From: Cherax quadricarinatus
Lineage: Eukaryota > Arthropoda > Malacostraca > Decapoda > Parastacidae
Length of the DNA: 64,000 nucleotides
Assembly: GCF_038502225.1 (NCBI RefSeq)
Contig: NC_091357.1
Coordinates: 4,931,725-4,995,724 of the forward strand
Reading direction: 5' to 3'
Shown here in pieces: positions 1-12,500 of this stretch. The notes beneath the pieces were generated by a model. It was given only the letters and a program-made list of their open reading frames with translations, did not search any database and was not told where the DNA came from. Within the stretch, counting starts at the first letter, position 1; every line of letters begins with the position of its first letter. Both the position numbers and the translations under genes were made by a program.

Positions 1-231
1 ATAACCTTACTCTTTCCTGTATTCACTTTTAATTTTCTTTTTGCATACCCTACCAAATTCTTCCACCAACTTCTGCATCTTCTCTTCAGAATCTCCCAAG
101 AGCACAGTGTCATCAGCAAAGAGCAACTGTGACAACTCCCACTTTGTGTGATTCTTTATCTTTTAACTCCACGCCTCTTGCCAAGACCCTCGCATTTACT
201 TCTCTTACAACCCCATCTATAAATATATTAA

Positions 232-1300
232 CCCTTTGACTGTCGCGGCCATATATATACGTCTTACGAGGTACCGTGTTTGACGTATATATACTCATAA
301 AGTCTAGCGGCTTCAAATCAAGCACGAGAAAGCTGGTAGGCCCACATGTGAGAGAATGGGTCTGTGTGGTCAGTGTGCACCATATAAAAAAAAAATCCAG
401 GAGCACACAGTGCATAATGAGAAAAAAAAATCTCCGACCGTTTTTTTAATTAAAATGCCGACTTTGTGGTCTATTTTCGTTTAGTATTTATGGTTGTATT
501 TTCGTTTCCTTGGTCTCATTTGATAGAATGGAAAACATATTATAGAAATAGAGGTGATTTTGATTGATTTTACTATAAAAAGAACCTAGAAATGGAGCTC
601 AAAGTAGGGGAAATGTTTGATTTTTGCCAATGTTCAAAAGTAAACAGATGATGCCATTGTCCAATAAATGTCCAACTAGCCATTCTAATATGCAGTCATG
701 AATGGATTGATGTTATTTATACAATTATTACAATATTGCAGTAGTCTGCATAATAGTAAGTCTTCTAATTTTTTGTTTGAATAAAAATTCAAAATAGAAA
801 GCAAGAGTAATATCAGAGGGGCCTGGAGACATGACTGATGAGCAAATAAAATGTTATTTTAGAGCCAGGAATGTCTGCATTGTTCATTCTGGGCCTTATT
901 TTGAAATTGTCATATTTTTTAGTTTTCGTGAAATTGGCCAAATTGCAAATTTCTGACCACATTATTAGGTAGTTGAAATCGGTAGATGGGCAGTTTCTTG
1001 TACTCAATCGATAGAAAAAATGGAGTTCTAAAGAAATAGCTCTGAGTTTGGGCAACTGGAACAATGGAATTAGCCGAAAATAGGGCTCAAAGTGCACAAA
1101 ATCGGCAATTGTAAACAGCGCCGAGGTCGCTAACTTCGCGAGAGCATAATTCCGTCAGTTTTCCATCAAATTTCGTTTTTTTTGTGTCATTACAATCAGG
1201 AAAAGATTGTCTATCATTTCATAAGAATTTTTTTTTTTTTTTTTTAAATTTTGCGACACCAGGAGACACCTCAGGATTGGGGGTTGCGACAGTCAAAGGG
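232..1300 (+). mobile_element. TTAA element copy a (piggyBac-like, non-autonomous)
   Basis: Flanked by TTAA at 228-231 and 1301-1304. Both ends read CCCTTTGACTGTCGC inward. The uninterrupted target is visible at 37611-37623 in another RTE-A copy, which has a single TTAA at that point. No coding capacity was seen. Subterminal TATATATA-type palindromes lie near 251 and 282. The superfamily is inferred from TTAA plus a CCC-type terminus. Confidence 0.9.
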
Positions 1301-1599
1301 TTAAACAACCACAGTGACATCACACATCCTTGTCTAAGGCCTACTTTTACTGGGAAATAATCTCCCTCTTTCCTACATACTCTAACTTGAGCCTCACTAT
1401 CCTCATAAAAACTCTTCACTGCTTTCAGTAACCTACCTCCTACACCATACATCTGCCACATTGCCCCCTATCCACCCTGTCATACGCCTTTTCCAAATCC
1501 ATAAATGCCATAAATGGAGATATGTATGAGGAAATAAACAAGAACTAGAAAGAAAATAGCGGAAAATCCAGAGGGGTGTGTATATATATGCTTGTACAT

Positions 1600-1649
1600 G
1601 TCACCCTGCCTCGGTGGGAGACGGCCGACTTGTTAAAAAAAAAAAAAAA
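1600..1649 (+). mobile_element. RTE-B 3' tail, ~50-bp insertion
   Basis: Only CACCCTGCCTCGGTGGG, the adjoining GGCCGACTTGTT and a poly(A) are present, inside the 5' UTR of the RTE-A fragment. It looks like an extremely 5'-truncated retrotransposition. Flanking ATGT/TGTG bases could be a short duplication but are not decisive. Confidence 0.65.
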
Positions 1650-1831
1650 TGTGTGAAGTGTAAGTAGAAGTAGCAAGACGTACCTGAAATCTTGCATGTT
1701 AATGAGACAGAAAAAAAGGACACCAGCAATCCTACCATCATGTAAAACAGTTACTGGCTTTCATTTTACACTCGCTTGGCAGGACGGTAGTACCTCCCTT
1801 GGCGTTTGCTGTTTACCAACCCACTACCTAA

Positions 1832-1944
1832 GGGGACATTACTTATATGGACAAATACAGTAATTGCCACTGTAATACAATAAAAAAGGTTTAATTTTAG
1901 ATACTGTAATAAATACTAGACTAGTACAGTTAATGTTTTTGTAA
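1832..1944. other. Short AT-rich spacer between two RTE copies
   Basis: About 110 bp between the 5' end of RTE-A and the poly(T) of the next RTE copy. Nothing recognisable. Confidence 0.5.
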
Positions 1945-2710
1945 TTTTTTTTTGAACAAGTCGGCTGCCTCCAACCTAGGCAGGGTGACCCAAAAAGAAA
2001 GAAAAAATCCCGAAAAAAGAAAATACTTCCATCATCATCATTCAACACTTTCACCTCACTCATACATAATCACTGTTTTTGCAGAGGTGCTCAGAATACA
2101 ACAGTTTAGAAGCATATATAAAGATATATAACATATCCCTCCAAACTGCCAATATCCTAAACCTTTCCTTTAAAGTGCAGGCTTTGTACTTCCCATTTCC
2201 AGTCCTCAAGTCCGGCTGTATAAAAATAACCGGTTTCCCTGAATCCCTTCACTCAATATTACCCTGCTCACACTCCAACAGCTCGTCAGGTCTCAAATAC
2301 CATTCGTCTCCATTCACTCCTATCTAACATGCTCACGCATGCTTGCTGGAAGTCCAAGACCCTCGCCAACAAAACCACCTTTACCCCCTCCCTCCAACTT
2401 TTTCAAGGACGACCCCTACCCTGCCTTCCTACCCCTACAGATTTATATGTTTTCAATGTCATTCTACCTTGTTCCATTCTCTCCAAATGACCAAACCACC
2501 TCAACAGCCCCTCGTCAGTCCTCTGAATGATACTTTTATTAACTCCACACCACCTAATTTCTACACTCCGAATTCTCTGCATAATATTTACACCACACGT
2601 TGCCCTTAGACAGGATATCTCCACCACCTCGAACTGCCTCCTCACTGCAGGATTTACAACCCAATCTTCACACCCATATAAGAGTGTCAGTATCACTATA
2701 CCTTCATATA

Positions 2711-5046
2711 CAGTGGACCCCCGCATAACGATATTAATCCGTTCCTGAGAGCTCATTGTTATGCAAAATTATCGTTATGCGAATGAATTTTCCCCATAAG
2801 AAATAATGGAAATCAAATTAATCCGTGCAAGACACCCCAAAGTATGAAAAAAAAAAGTTTTACCACATGAAATATTAATTTTAATACACACAAACTGAAA
2901 AAGACATGCACAGTTACATGACACTTACCTTTATTGAAGATCTGGTGATGATTGATGGGATGGGAGGAGGAGGAGGAGGAGAGTATCTTAGTGTTTAGAA
3001 GGGGAATAACCTTCCATTAAGACTTGAGGTGTCAAGTCCTTTTCCGGGGTTACTTCCCTTCTTCTTTTAATGCCACTAGGACCAGCTTCAGAGTCGCTGG
3101 ACTTCTGTCGCACAACATATCTGTCCATAGAGGCCTGTACCTCCTGTTCCTTTATGACTTTCCTAAAGTGATTCACAACATTGTCAGTGTAATAGTCACC
3201 AGCATGGCTTGCAATAACTGTGTTAGGGTAATTGTCATCAAAAAAGGTTTGCACTTTAAGCCACATTCCACACATTTCCTTAATCTTTGAAGTAGGCAAC
3301 TTCAATTTCTCTCTCCCCTCCTCCGAAGCAGTTTCCTTAGGTCTGCCCTCTTGCTGTTGAAGTTGATCTAGCAGCTCATCAGTGGTTAGTTCTTCATTGT
3401 CCTCCTCCACCAACTCTTCCACATCATCCCCACTAACCTCCAACCCCAAGGACTTTCCCAATGCCACAATGGATTCCTCAACTGGCATAGGATTCCCAGG
3501 GTTAGCCTCAAACCCTTCAAAATCCCTTTGGTCTACACATTCTGGCCAGTTTCTTCCAAGCAGAGTTCAAGGTCCTCTTAGTCACTCCCTCCCATGCCTT
3601 ACCTATAAGGTTTACACATTGTAAATTGAGGATATTAAAGTGCTCTCTCCAAAACTCTCTTAGTCAATTGAGTTTCTGAGGTCACTACAAAGCACCTTTC
3701 AAACAGAGCTTTTGTGTACAGTTTTTTGAAGTTTGCAATAACCTGCTGGTCCATGGGCTGCAGGAGAGGAGTGGTATTAGGAGGCAAAAACTTCACCTTA
3801 ATGAAGCTCATGTCCCCATAAAGTCGCTCTGCCACGTCTGTAGGATGACCAGGGGCATTGTCTAACACCAGGAGGCACTTAAGGTCTAAGTTCTTTTCAG
3901 TTAGGTAATTTTTCACATTGGGGGAAAATGCTTGGTGTAACCAGTCATAGAAAAAGTCCCTAGTGACCCATGCCTTACTGTTTGCCCTCCACAACACACA
4001 CAAATTAGCCTTGAGGATATTCTTTTGCCTGAACTCTCTGGGAGTTTGAGTGATACACTAATAAAGGCTTCACTTTGCAATCACCACTAGCATTGGAACA
4101 CATCAACAGAGTAAGCCTGTCTTTCATAGGCTTATGTCCTGGGAGTGCCTTTTCCTTCTGAGTAATGTAGGTCCTGCTTGGCATTTTCTTCCAAAACAGG
4201 CCTGTTTCATCACAATTAAACACTTGTTCAGGTTTCAGTCCTTCACTGTCTATGTACTCCTTGAATTCCTGCACATATTTTTCAGCTGCTTTGTGGTCCG
4301 AACTGGCAGCCTCACCATGCCTTATCACACTATGTATGCCACTACGCTTCTTAAATCTCTCAAACCAACCTTTGCTGGCCTTAAATTCACTCACATCATC
4401 ACTAGTTGCAGGCATTTTTTTAATTAAATCCTGATGCAACTTCCTAGCCTTTTCACTTATGATCACTTAAGAGATGCTATCTCCTGCTATCTGTTTTTCA
4501 TTTATCCACACCAATAAGAGTCTCTCAACATCTTCCATCACTTGCGATCTCTGTTTCGAAAACACAGTTGAACCTTTGGCAAGAACAGCTTCCTTGATTG
4601 CTGTTTTCTTGGACACAATAGTGGCGATGGTTGATTGGGGTTTACTATACAACCTGGCCAGCTCAGAGAGACGCACTCCACTTTCATACTTAGCAATGAT
4701 CTCTTTCTTCATCTCTATAGTAATTCTCACCCTTATTCCTGTAGGGTGGGCACTAGAAGCTTTCTTGGGGCCCATGGTCACCTATTTTGCAGATAAAATC
4801 ACCAAAAACACTGTAATAATACAAAATGTTCCGATTGTATGCTTGGATGTTACCGCGGAGGCTGGCTGGTAAACAATGCCACCGGCGGAGCATGTGAGGC
4901 TGGCTCAGGATGCACATTAGACGCGTCTCGGACGAATAGCGTTGAGCGGGTTTTTTAGCGGTATGTGAGACAAAATCTTAGCGATAAAATGTATCGGTAT
5001 GCGGATTTAACGTTATGTGATGCCAACGGTATGGGGGGGTCCACTG
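2711..5046 (-). mobile_element. Tigger/pogo DNA transposon 1
   Basis: 2336 bp with TA duplications at 2709-2710 and 5047-5048 and inverted ends beginning CAGTGGACCCCC. The host RTE reads 'cttcata' before and 'ttcccttctttg' after, which rejoins to the sequence of intact RTE copies (TTTCATACATTCCC). It contains a transposase relic on the minus strand and a subterminal box CCCATAAGAAATAATGGAAA at about 2793-2815. Confidence 0.95.
2988..4781 (-). pseudogene. Tigger (TIGD1/CENP-B-like) transposase relic
   Basis: Reading from 4781 down: M-G-P-K-K-A-S-S start, psq-type helix-turn-helix (K-Y-E-S-G ... S-T-I-A-T-I), CENP-B-type domain (W-F-E-R-F-K), then the DDE_1 catalytic core. All three acidic residues are visible: F-N-C-D-E-T-G, V-L-D-N-A-P-G-H and Q-P-M-D-Q. 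An in-frame stop lies at about 4467 (the second Tigger has Arg there). A frameshift falls near 4004, and a third break near 3635 precedes the acidic C-terminal part (2988-3488). It cannot make a full transposase as it stands. Confidence 0.92.
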
Positions 5047-6006
5047 TATTCCCTTCTTTGCCTCCATAGATAATGTTTTTTTGTCTCCACATATACCTCA
5101 GTGCACCACTCGCCATTTTTTTCCTTCATCAATTCTACGATTAACGTCATCCTTCATACATCCATCCGCTGACACATCAACTCCCAAATATCTGAAAACA
5201 TTCACATCTTTCATACTCCTCTCCAATTTGATAACAAATTTTTTTTTTTATCTAAATCATTTGATACCTTCATCACCTTACTCTTTTCTGTGTTCACTTT
5301 CAACTTTCTACCTTTATGCACTCTCCCAAAGTCATCCACTAACCTTTGCAACATTTCTTCAGAATCTCTCATAAGCACAGTATCATCAGCAAAAAGTAAC
5401 TGTGTCAATTCCCATTTTGTATTTGATTCCCCATAATTTAATCCCACCCTTCTCCCCAACACCCTAGCATTTACTTTTTACAATCCCATCTATAAATACA
5501 TTAAACTACCATGGTGACATTACACATACCTGTCTAAGACTCACCTTTACCGGGAAGTAGTCTCCCTCTCATCTACACACCCTAACCGGAGCCTCACTAT
5601 CCTCATAAAAACTCTTTACAGCATTTAATAACTTGCTACCTGTTCCATATACTTGCAACATCTGCCACATTGCTCCCTTATCCACTCTGTCATATGCCTT
5701 TTCTAAATACATAAATGCAATGAAAACTTCCCTTCCTTTATCTAAATACTGTTCACATACATGCTTCAATGTGAAGAGTTGATCTACACATCCCCTCCCC
5801 ACTCTAAAACCTCCTTGCACATCTGTCATCCTACATTCTGTCTTGCCTCTAATTCTTTCAGTAATAACCTTACCATAAACTTTTCTTAGTATACTCAGTA
5901 AACTTATCCCTCTATAATTTTTACAACCTCTTTTGTCCCCCTTCCTTTTATATAAAGGAATTATACATGCTCTCTGCCAATCCCTAGGTACCCTCCTGTT
6001 TCATAC

Positions 6007-7527
6007 CTTTTTTTTTTTTTTTTCCTCCATCAAACCGGCCGTATCCCACCGAGGCAGGGTGGCCCAAAAAGAAAAACAAAAGTTTCTCTTTTTAACCCTT
6101 TCAGGGTCCAAGGCCAAAATCTGAAGTGGTGCCCCAGTGTCCAAGAATTTTCAAAAAAAAAAAAAATTTTATTTTTTCTTATGAAATGGTAGAGAATCTT
6201 TTTGTGAATGTAATAAAACAAAAAGTACAAAATTTGATGGAAAATTGACGAAACTATGCTCTCTTGAATTTTGATGTGTCAGCGATATTTACGAATCGGC
6301 GATTTTGCCGACTTTGACTCCCATTTTAGGCCAATTACATTATTCCAGTTGACCAAATTCTTAGCTATTTCACTAGTATTACTTCTATTCTATCGATTGA
6401 GCACAAGAAATCGCCAAGTCAACTGTTTCAACTACAAAAAAAAGTGACCGGAAATTGGTAATTTGGCCAATTTAACACAGTTCAAAATGTTCCAATTTCA
6501 AAACAGGGTCCAGAATAAACAATGTAGGTATTCCTGGCACTAAACTAACATTTCCTCTGTTCATTAGTTATGTTTTGAGGCTTTACAAATAAATTCCATT
6601 TTGATTTTTTATTCACACCAAAAAATAAAAGATTTACTGTTATGCAATATTGTAATAATTGTATAAATATCATCACCACATTTGTGAATGTATATTAGAC
6701 CCACCAGCTGGCGTGTATTAGACGTGTGAGGTCGTTTGTTTACTCTTGAACATCGGCAAAAATTTAACATTTCCGCCACTTTGAGCTCAGTTTCAAGCCA
6801 TTTCCAGTGCTAACACCAATCAAAATTATCTCTATTTCTGTAATGTCTTCCATTCTATCAAATGAGACCAAGAAATCACAAATACAACTATAAAAAACAT
6901 ACGAAAAAACACTGCAAAGTCGCTGTTTTAATCGAAAATCATGGTCTCAGTTTTTTTCCTCTCATTATACACAGTGTGCTGCAGGATTTGCTTTATGTGG
7001 TGCACACATACCACATAGATGTATTCTCTCATATCTAGGCCCAAATTTACCACTCAGTTTATCAGAGTGAGCTGAGCTCATGACGTAGATCTACGGTTTG
7101 GACCCTGAACGTAAAGCCGTAGATCTACGGGACGGACCCTGAAAGGGTTAAATTTAGTAATTTATACAGGAGAAGGGGTTACTAGCCCCTTGCTCCCGGC
7201 ATTTTAGTCGCCTCTTAGAACATGCATGGCTTACGGAGGAAGAATTCTGTTCCACTTCCCCATGGAGATAAGAGGAAATAAACAAGAACAAGAACTAGAA
7301 AGAAAATAGAAGAAAACCCAGAGGGGTGTGCTTGTACATGTACGTGTAGTGTGACCTAAGTGTAAGAAGTAGCAAGACGTACCTGAAATCTCTCATGTTT
7401 GAGACAGAAAAGAGGACACCTGCAATCCTACCATCATGTAAAACAATTACAGGCTTTCATTTTACACTCACTTGGCAGGATGGTAGTACCTCCCTGGGCG
7501 GTTGCTGTCTACCAACCTACTACTTAG
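6007..7527 (-). mobile_element. Short RTE derivative (5' UTR + 3' tail) with nested TTAA element
   Basis: Flanked by a 9-bp duplication GTTTCATAC (5998-6006 and 7528-7536). After removal of the TTAA element it is about 465 bp. It begins with poly(T) and the RTE 3'-tail complement, goes straight into the RTE 5' UTR, and ends with the 5' terminus at 7527. No ORF sequence of the parent LINE remains. Confidence 0.9.
6096..7147 (-). mobile_element. TTAA element copy b
   Basis: TTAA at 6092-6095 and 7148-7151. Both ends read CCCTTTCAGGGTCC. Twin palindromes CGTAGATCTACG at 7084-7095 and 7118-7129 lie near the right end, so the element is in minus orientation. No coding potential. Confidence 0.92.
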
Positions 7528-7994
7528 GTTTCATACATGAAACAAAAATACCAACCACTCCAACACTATATCCTCCCCTGCTTTTAACATTTCTATCATG
7601 ATCCCTCAGTTCCCGCTGCTTTACCCCCTTTGAGTCTACGTAATGCCTCGTGCACCTCCCCTACACTCACATCCTGCTCTTCATTCCTAAAAGATGGTAA
7701 ACCTCCCTGGCCAGTGCATGAAATTACCGCCTCCCTTTTTTCGTCGACATTTAAAAGTTTCTCAAAATATTCCTGCCATCTGCCCAATACCTGCATCTCC
7801 CCATCTACTAACTCCCCTACTCTGTTTTTAACTGACAAATCCATTCATTCCCTAGGCTTTCTTAACGTGTTTATCTCGCTCCAAAATTTTTTCTTATTTT
7901 CATCAAAATTTCTTCATAGTGCCTCTCCCACTTTATCATCTGCTCTCCTTTTACACTCTCACCACTCTTCACCTTTTACTCTCCATATACTCTT

Positions 7995-8184
7995 ATTATT
8001 ATTATTATTTTATTTATTATTTTTTATTATCACACCGGCCGATTCCCACCAAGGCAGGGTGGCCCGAAAAAGAAAAACTTTCACCATCATTCACTCCATC
8101 ACTGTCTTGCCAGAAGGGTGCTTTACACTACAGTTTTTAAACTGCAACATTAACACCCCTCCTTCAGAGTGCAGGCACTGTACT
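7995..8184 (-). mobile_element. RTE-A 3'-tail insertion
   Basis: Complement of the RTE-A 3' UTR and (ATAA)-type tail, flanked by the 13-bp duplication TCCATATACTCTT (7982-7994 and 8185-8197). It is inserted into the RTE-B copy. Confidence 0.9.
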
Positions 8185-8535
8185 TCCATATACTCTTCTC
8201 TTCTTATAACACTTCTGCTTTGTAAAAACCTCTCATAAACTACCTTTTTTGCTTTTTATCACACCCTTTACTTAATCATTCCACCAATCACTCCTCTTTC
8301 CTCCTGCACCCACCCTCCTTTAGCCACAAACTTCTGCCCCACATTCTAATACTGCATTTTTAAAACTATTCCAACCCTCTTCAACCCTCTCACTACTCAT
8401 ACTTGCACCAGCTCACCTATCTGCCAATAGTTGCTTATATCTCACCCGAACTTCTTCCTCCCTTAGTTTATACACTTTGACCCCTCCCTTACTTCTTGTT
8501 GCCATTTTCCTTTTGTCCCATCTCCCATCAGAACA

Positions 8536-8980
8536 CAGAGGGATTAAAAAACCCCTGTGATAGAGGTATTTTGTCAGTTGAAAGGTGAGAGGTAATACCA
8601 AGAGCTAAGGCTCGTGGTTTACTCCCATACTCCTGCTAACTCAAATAGTAATTACCTACACATGAAAGTCTGAGAGAGCAGGAAATCATCAGGAATAAAT
8701 AATTACTGGTCCATTTATTGACCATAGTGTTTGGATACTGATTAATCTCTGCCAATACCCTGTTGTTCCTGAAGTCAACTTCCATCTTGTGCCATTGTCT
8801 TCTTTTTGGTAATGTCACTTGTTTTCTTGGAGCATATAATCTGCATATTGTTTTTCATTCCTTACAATGATCAGTCTATCATAGGTCTCTCTAAGTTTGT
8901 AAGATAGAGCTTCCAATTCCCGAATGTATTATTTGCAGTGTTTTTGTCAGTAATACTTATATGCATATGCACCTTACAGA
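8536..8980. other. Intron, unassigned
   Basis: Unique-looking AT-rich sequence between the RTE-B copy and a SINE-like foldback. No exon, element end or RNA gene recognised. Confidence 0.5.
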
Positions 8981-9345
8981 TCAGGTAGGGCTCAAACCCA
9001 TGACAAAAGTTCTATAACCACAGGCCAGTGTGCTAATGCCTTGTCCATGCTGGCCCAACAAGATTCATCCAACTAGGTACATTTCTATGCACCATAGGGA
9101 GGTTAGCATGAGCCCCACTGTGACCACAAATGCAGGTTTTTACAAATTCCACACCAGCATGGCTGTGCTATGCTCTGGCTCAAGTCCCCCTTAAAACTGC
9201 ATGGAGCCAGTGCTAACATTCCTATGATGTATAGAAATATACCTAGTTTGATGAATCTTGTTAGGCCAGCATGGGCCATAGATTAGCACACTGGCCTGAA
9301 AGTTTTAGGACTCGATTATCATTTGTTTAAGCCTCATTTATGTGA
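8981..9345. repeat. Foldback pair of tRNA-derived SINE-like arms
   Basis: The minus-oriented arm (8985-9105) contains a tRNA-like segment and the sequence AAGATTCATCCAACTAGGTA. The plus-oriented arm (about 9196-9340) contains the complement and again the tRNA-like segment starting GGCCAGCATGG. The arms are about 75 nt or longer with a spacer near 90 nt. A related arrangement occurs at 21990-22215. Confidence 0.6.
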
Positions 9346-9451
9346 TGTTTGCAATCATGTTAAGATTTCACGAGTTGTGCATGAAAAGTGTATGTAACAT
9401 AATTTGTACATTAAATAATTGCATTGCTAATGAAAGATTGGAAATTCTTAG

Positions 9452-9540
9452 GACCTGAAGCAAATATCCTTGAGCCAAGTCCTCAGCAGTGCCATCGCAT
9501 CTTCTTGGAGAATCCAATTCTTTCAATTGAGGATCTTGAG
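9452..9540 (+). CDS. Glutamate synthase exon 1 of window
   Basis: Encodes [10 protein letters not shown] then Q-C-H-R and [10 protein letters not shown], the stretch that in NADH-GOGAT precedes the synthase domain. The acceptor is ...TTCTTAG and the donor GTGAGT. It starts with the last two bases of a Gly codon and ends in phase 0. The open frame continues 5' to 9424, but that part lies before the acceptor and lacks similarity. Confidence 0.85.
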
Positions 9541-12500
9541 GTGAGTTGCAATGAAATTAAAGAATTTCAAATGGTATTCACGTGGGTGGATCTGAGAGAA
9601 CTAGATCTAAAGAAAGGAAAGGGGGGCATATTAGTGCACTGAATTACAGAATTACATGGATTATAATGAACAGTGGATGTGAGAAGTGGGTCGAAGTGCT
9701 CAGGCACTTCGGGGGCAACAAATACACAAAGATTGCTTGATTGATTTTGGGAAATGTTAAGTGTCTGTGTGTTGCACAGAGCACTGTAGATAAGTATAAA
9801 GTGCCAGAGCTAAATGATAATGGGGGCCTCTAATTTAATTACAGAGAGAGATTTGGTAATAGGTAATACTATTTTTAACCCTTAAACTTTCCAAATGTAG
9901 ATCTCCGTTTGCTTGCGTAGTGCTCCGAACGTAGATCTACGTTTTTTTTTTTTTGTTTTACATTCTTCCTTGTGGAGAAAATCAAGGGCGGAGAGCTATG
10001 CGTGCAAATGTAGATTAACGTTTGGACAGTTTAAGGGTTAAAAAAGAGGATAAATAGATTTAACATTAATGAACATTGTTTACATAAGGGTAAGGGACAT
10101 TTTATCACATTTATGTATTTAGGAAAGGCATATAAGGTGGATAGGTGAGCAGTGTGTCGAATGTTGAGAAAGTGATTGCAAATAAAATGAGGGTGATAGA
10201 TCTGACAGGGAAAGTAGGTCAGTAGATTTTCATCTTTGCGAATGCTCATGTCTTGGTTGGTAGTATCCTGTGCTCACACAAGAGGGTCCAGGGATTGATC
10301 CCATCATGAGTGAAACATTGGGGATGTTTCAAAAACCTGCTCCTCAATTCACCTAATGGTAAGTAGGTACCTGGGTGTTACAGCTATTGTGGGTTGCATC
10401 CTGGGGAACAAGATTAAACTAAGTTGCCTGAAATGTTCTGGGGCTTTCTATAAGTATGCCAATGAGGTCAGCTAGGTCTGTAATATTTGTATCACATACT
10501 TGCTAAAATAGATAATTTCTATTTCTGTCAGATGAAAATTTGCTAGGTAATGATGATTAATTTATTTCAGCATGATACAAAGTTTGTACAAAGGAGAATG
10601 ACATTTGAGTGTACATGCCTAAAGCCCCTTCACATGCAGAGCATTTCGGGCAAAGTTAAGACTAGCTAAGATTAATAAGGCAATAACAATGAGTAATTTT
10701 GCACATAGTCACTTAAGCATGTATAATTGTAAATTTAGGAGTTTACAATGAATACAAAAGAGCTGAATATTTTATTAGTTCATGCTATACAGCTTTAATA
10801 AGTTTAATAGAGAGGAATTACAGGTTTGATAATTAACCTAAAGAGGACACAATGGATTGTTTAACATTTGAGAGGATTACAGACACTGAGAGTAAGTATG
10901 GGATTTCATTTTGTGCTATCAACTAAGAAAGCATCTATCACTTAAAGTAAGGGATACAGTGGACCCTCGGGTAACAGCATTAATTCATTCTAGAGAGCTT
11001 GCCTTTAACCGATTTGAACGTTAGCCGAATTAATTTTCCCCATAAGAAAAAATTTAAATCCAGTTAATCCATTCCAGACGTTCAAGAGTATTAAACAAAA
11101 TTTTTTTACATGAAACATACATTTCCCTACACAGAAAATAGAGACATGCACAGTAAACAATACTGAAATGACACTTGCCTTTATTGTGGACTTACTGATG
11201 AGTGATGAGATGGGAGGAGGGGAGAGATGGGAGATGTACTATTGTTTGGAAGGGGAATCCTCTTCCATAAAGACTTCAGGTAACAAGTTCTTTTCTGGAG
11301 TTACCTCCCTTCTTTGTTTTTTAATGCCACTGGGACCAGCTTGAGTCGCTGGACCCCTGTCGCACAAAATACCTGTCCAGAGAGCTCTGTTTCTGGCGTC
11401 TTTAAGATTTCCCTAAAATGGGACACAAGAGTGTCATTGTACATGTTGCCAATACAGCTTGCAACAGCTGTGTCAGGATAATGTTCATCCATAAATGCTT
11501 GCACCTTTGTCCACATTGTACAAATGTCCTTAATCTTTGATGAAGGCAACTTTCTCCATCTCTCTTCATGAGTTGTGATCTGTTGAGTGGTATTAGGAGG
11601 CAAAAACTCCACTTTGATGAAGCTCAACTCCTCCACAATTTGCTCTTGCAAGTTGTGAGGATGAACAGGAACATTGTCCATTTCCAGGAGGCACTTGAGT
11701 GACAATTTATTTTCCAGGAGGTATCTTTGCACAGTGGAGCCAAAGATGTCATAGAACCAGTTAAGGAAAATGTACCTAGTAACCCATGCCTTACTGTTTG
11801 CTTGCCACAACACACGCAATTTAGTCTTGACGACATTGTTTTTCTTGAAAACACTGGGAGTTTGAGTGATACATGAGTAAAGGCTTCACCTTGCAATCCC
11901 CACTAGCATTACTACAAAACATGAGAGTTAGCCTGTCTTTCAAAGGCTTGTGTCCTGGGAGTGCCTTTTCCTCCTGAGTAATGTAGGTACTGTTTAGCCT
12001 TTTCTTCCAAAACAGGCCTGCTTTGTCACAATTGAACACTTGGGGTTTTAATTGTTCAGCCTTTATATAGTCCTTGAACTCCTGTACGGACTTTTCAGCC
12101 ACTTTTTTGTCAGAACTTGCAGCCTCTCCATGCCTTACAACACTGTGTAGGCCACTGTGATTCTTAAATCTCTCAAACCAACCTTTGCTGGCCTTAAATT
12201 CACTAACATCAGCACTAGTTTCAGGAATTTTCGTAATTAAATCATCATGCAACTGCCTTGCCTTTTCACATATTATTGACCGAGAAACACTATCTCCTGA
12301 TAATTGTTTCTCGTTTATCCACTCCACAACATTTTCTCCACATCTTCGAGTATTTGTGATGTCTGTTTTGTAAGCATACTTGCACCTTTCACAACAACAG
12401 CTTCCTTGATTGCCTTTTTGTTGGCCAAGATAGTAGTGATGGTTGAATGGGGTTTGTTATATAACCTGACTAACTCGGAGATGCACTCCACTTTCATACT

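Larger units (their letters stand above)
1..1831 (-). mobile_element. RTE-A LINE fragment with EN deletion
   Basis: On the minus strand 1-231 and 1305-1509 encode reverse transcriptase pieces matching the full-length copy at 36479-40072, including F-A-D-D-T-V-L-L and L-R-Q-G-C-V-M-S. At about 1510 the sequence jumps to the RTE-A 5' UTR, which runs to 1831, so the endonuclease and early RT region is deleted. It is interrupted by a TTAA element (232-1300) and by a tiny RTE-B tail (1600-1649). The element continues off the left edge. Confidence 0.85.
1945..8535 (-). mobile_element. RTE-B LINE copy, 5'-truncated, heavily nested
   Basis: Starts with poly(T) and the complement of the RTE 3' tail, then encodes on the minus strand RTE C-terminal, RT and linker segments, reaching K-V-Y-K-L-R-E-E near 8440-8500. 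The coding sequence has frameshifts and stops. It is interrupted by a Tigger element (2711-5046), an RTE derivative (6007-7527) that itself carries a TTAA element, and an RTE-A 3' tail (7995-8184). After these are removed the RTE order is collinear, so all are later insertions. Confidence 0.85.

Noticed and set aside
1..9451. Possible upstream glutamate synthase exons
   Set aside because: I looked for the residues that should precede G-P-E-A-N-I-L and for amidotransferase motifs; every open frame of note here belongs to RTE or Tigger sequence. A small missed exon is still possible.
9424..9451. Extension of exon 1 upstream (L-M-K-D-W-K-F-L)
   Set aside because: It lies before a good acceptor (TTCTTAG) and does not resemble the family; the conserved sequence starts at G-P-E.
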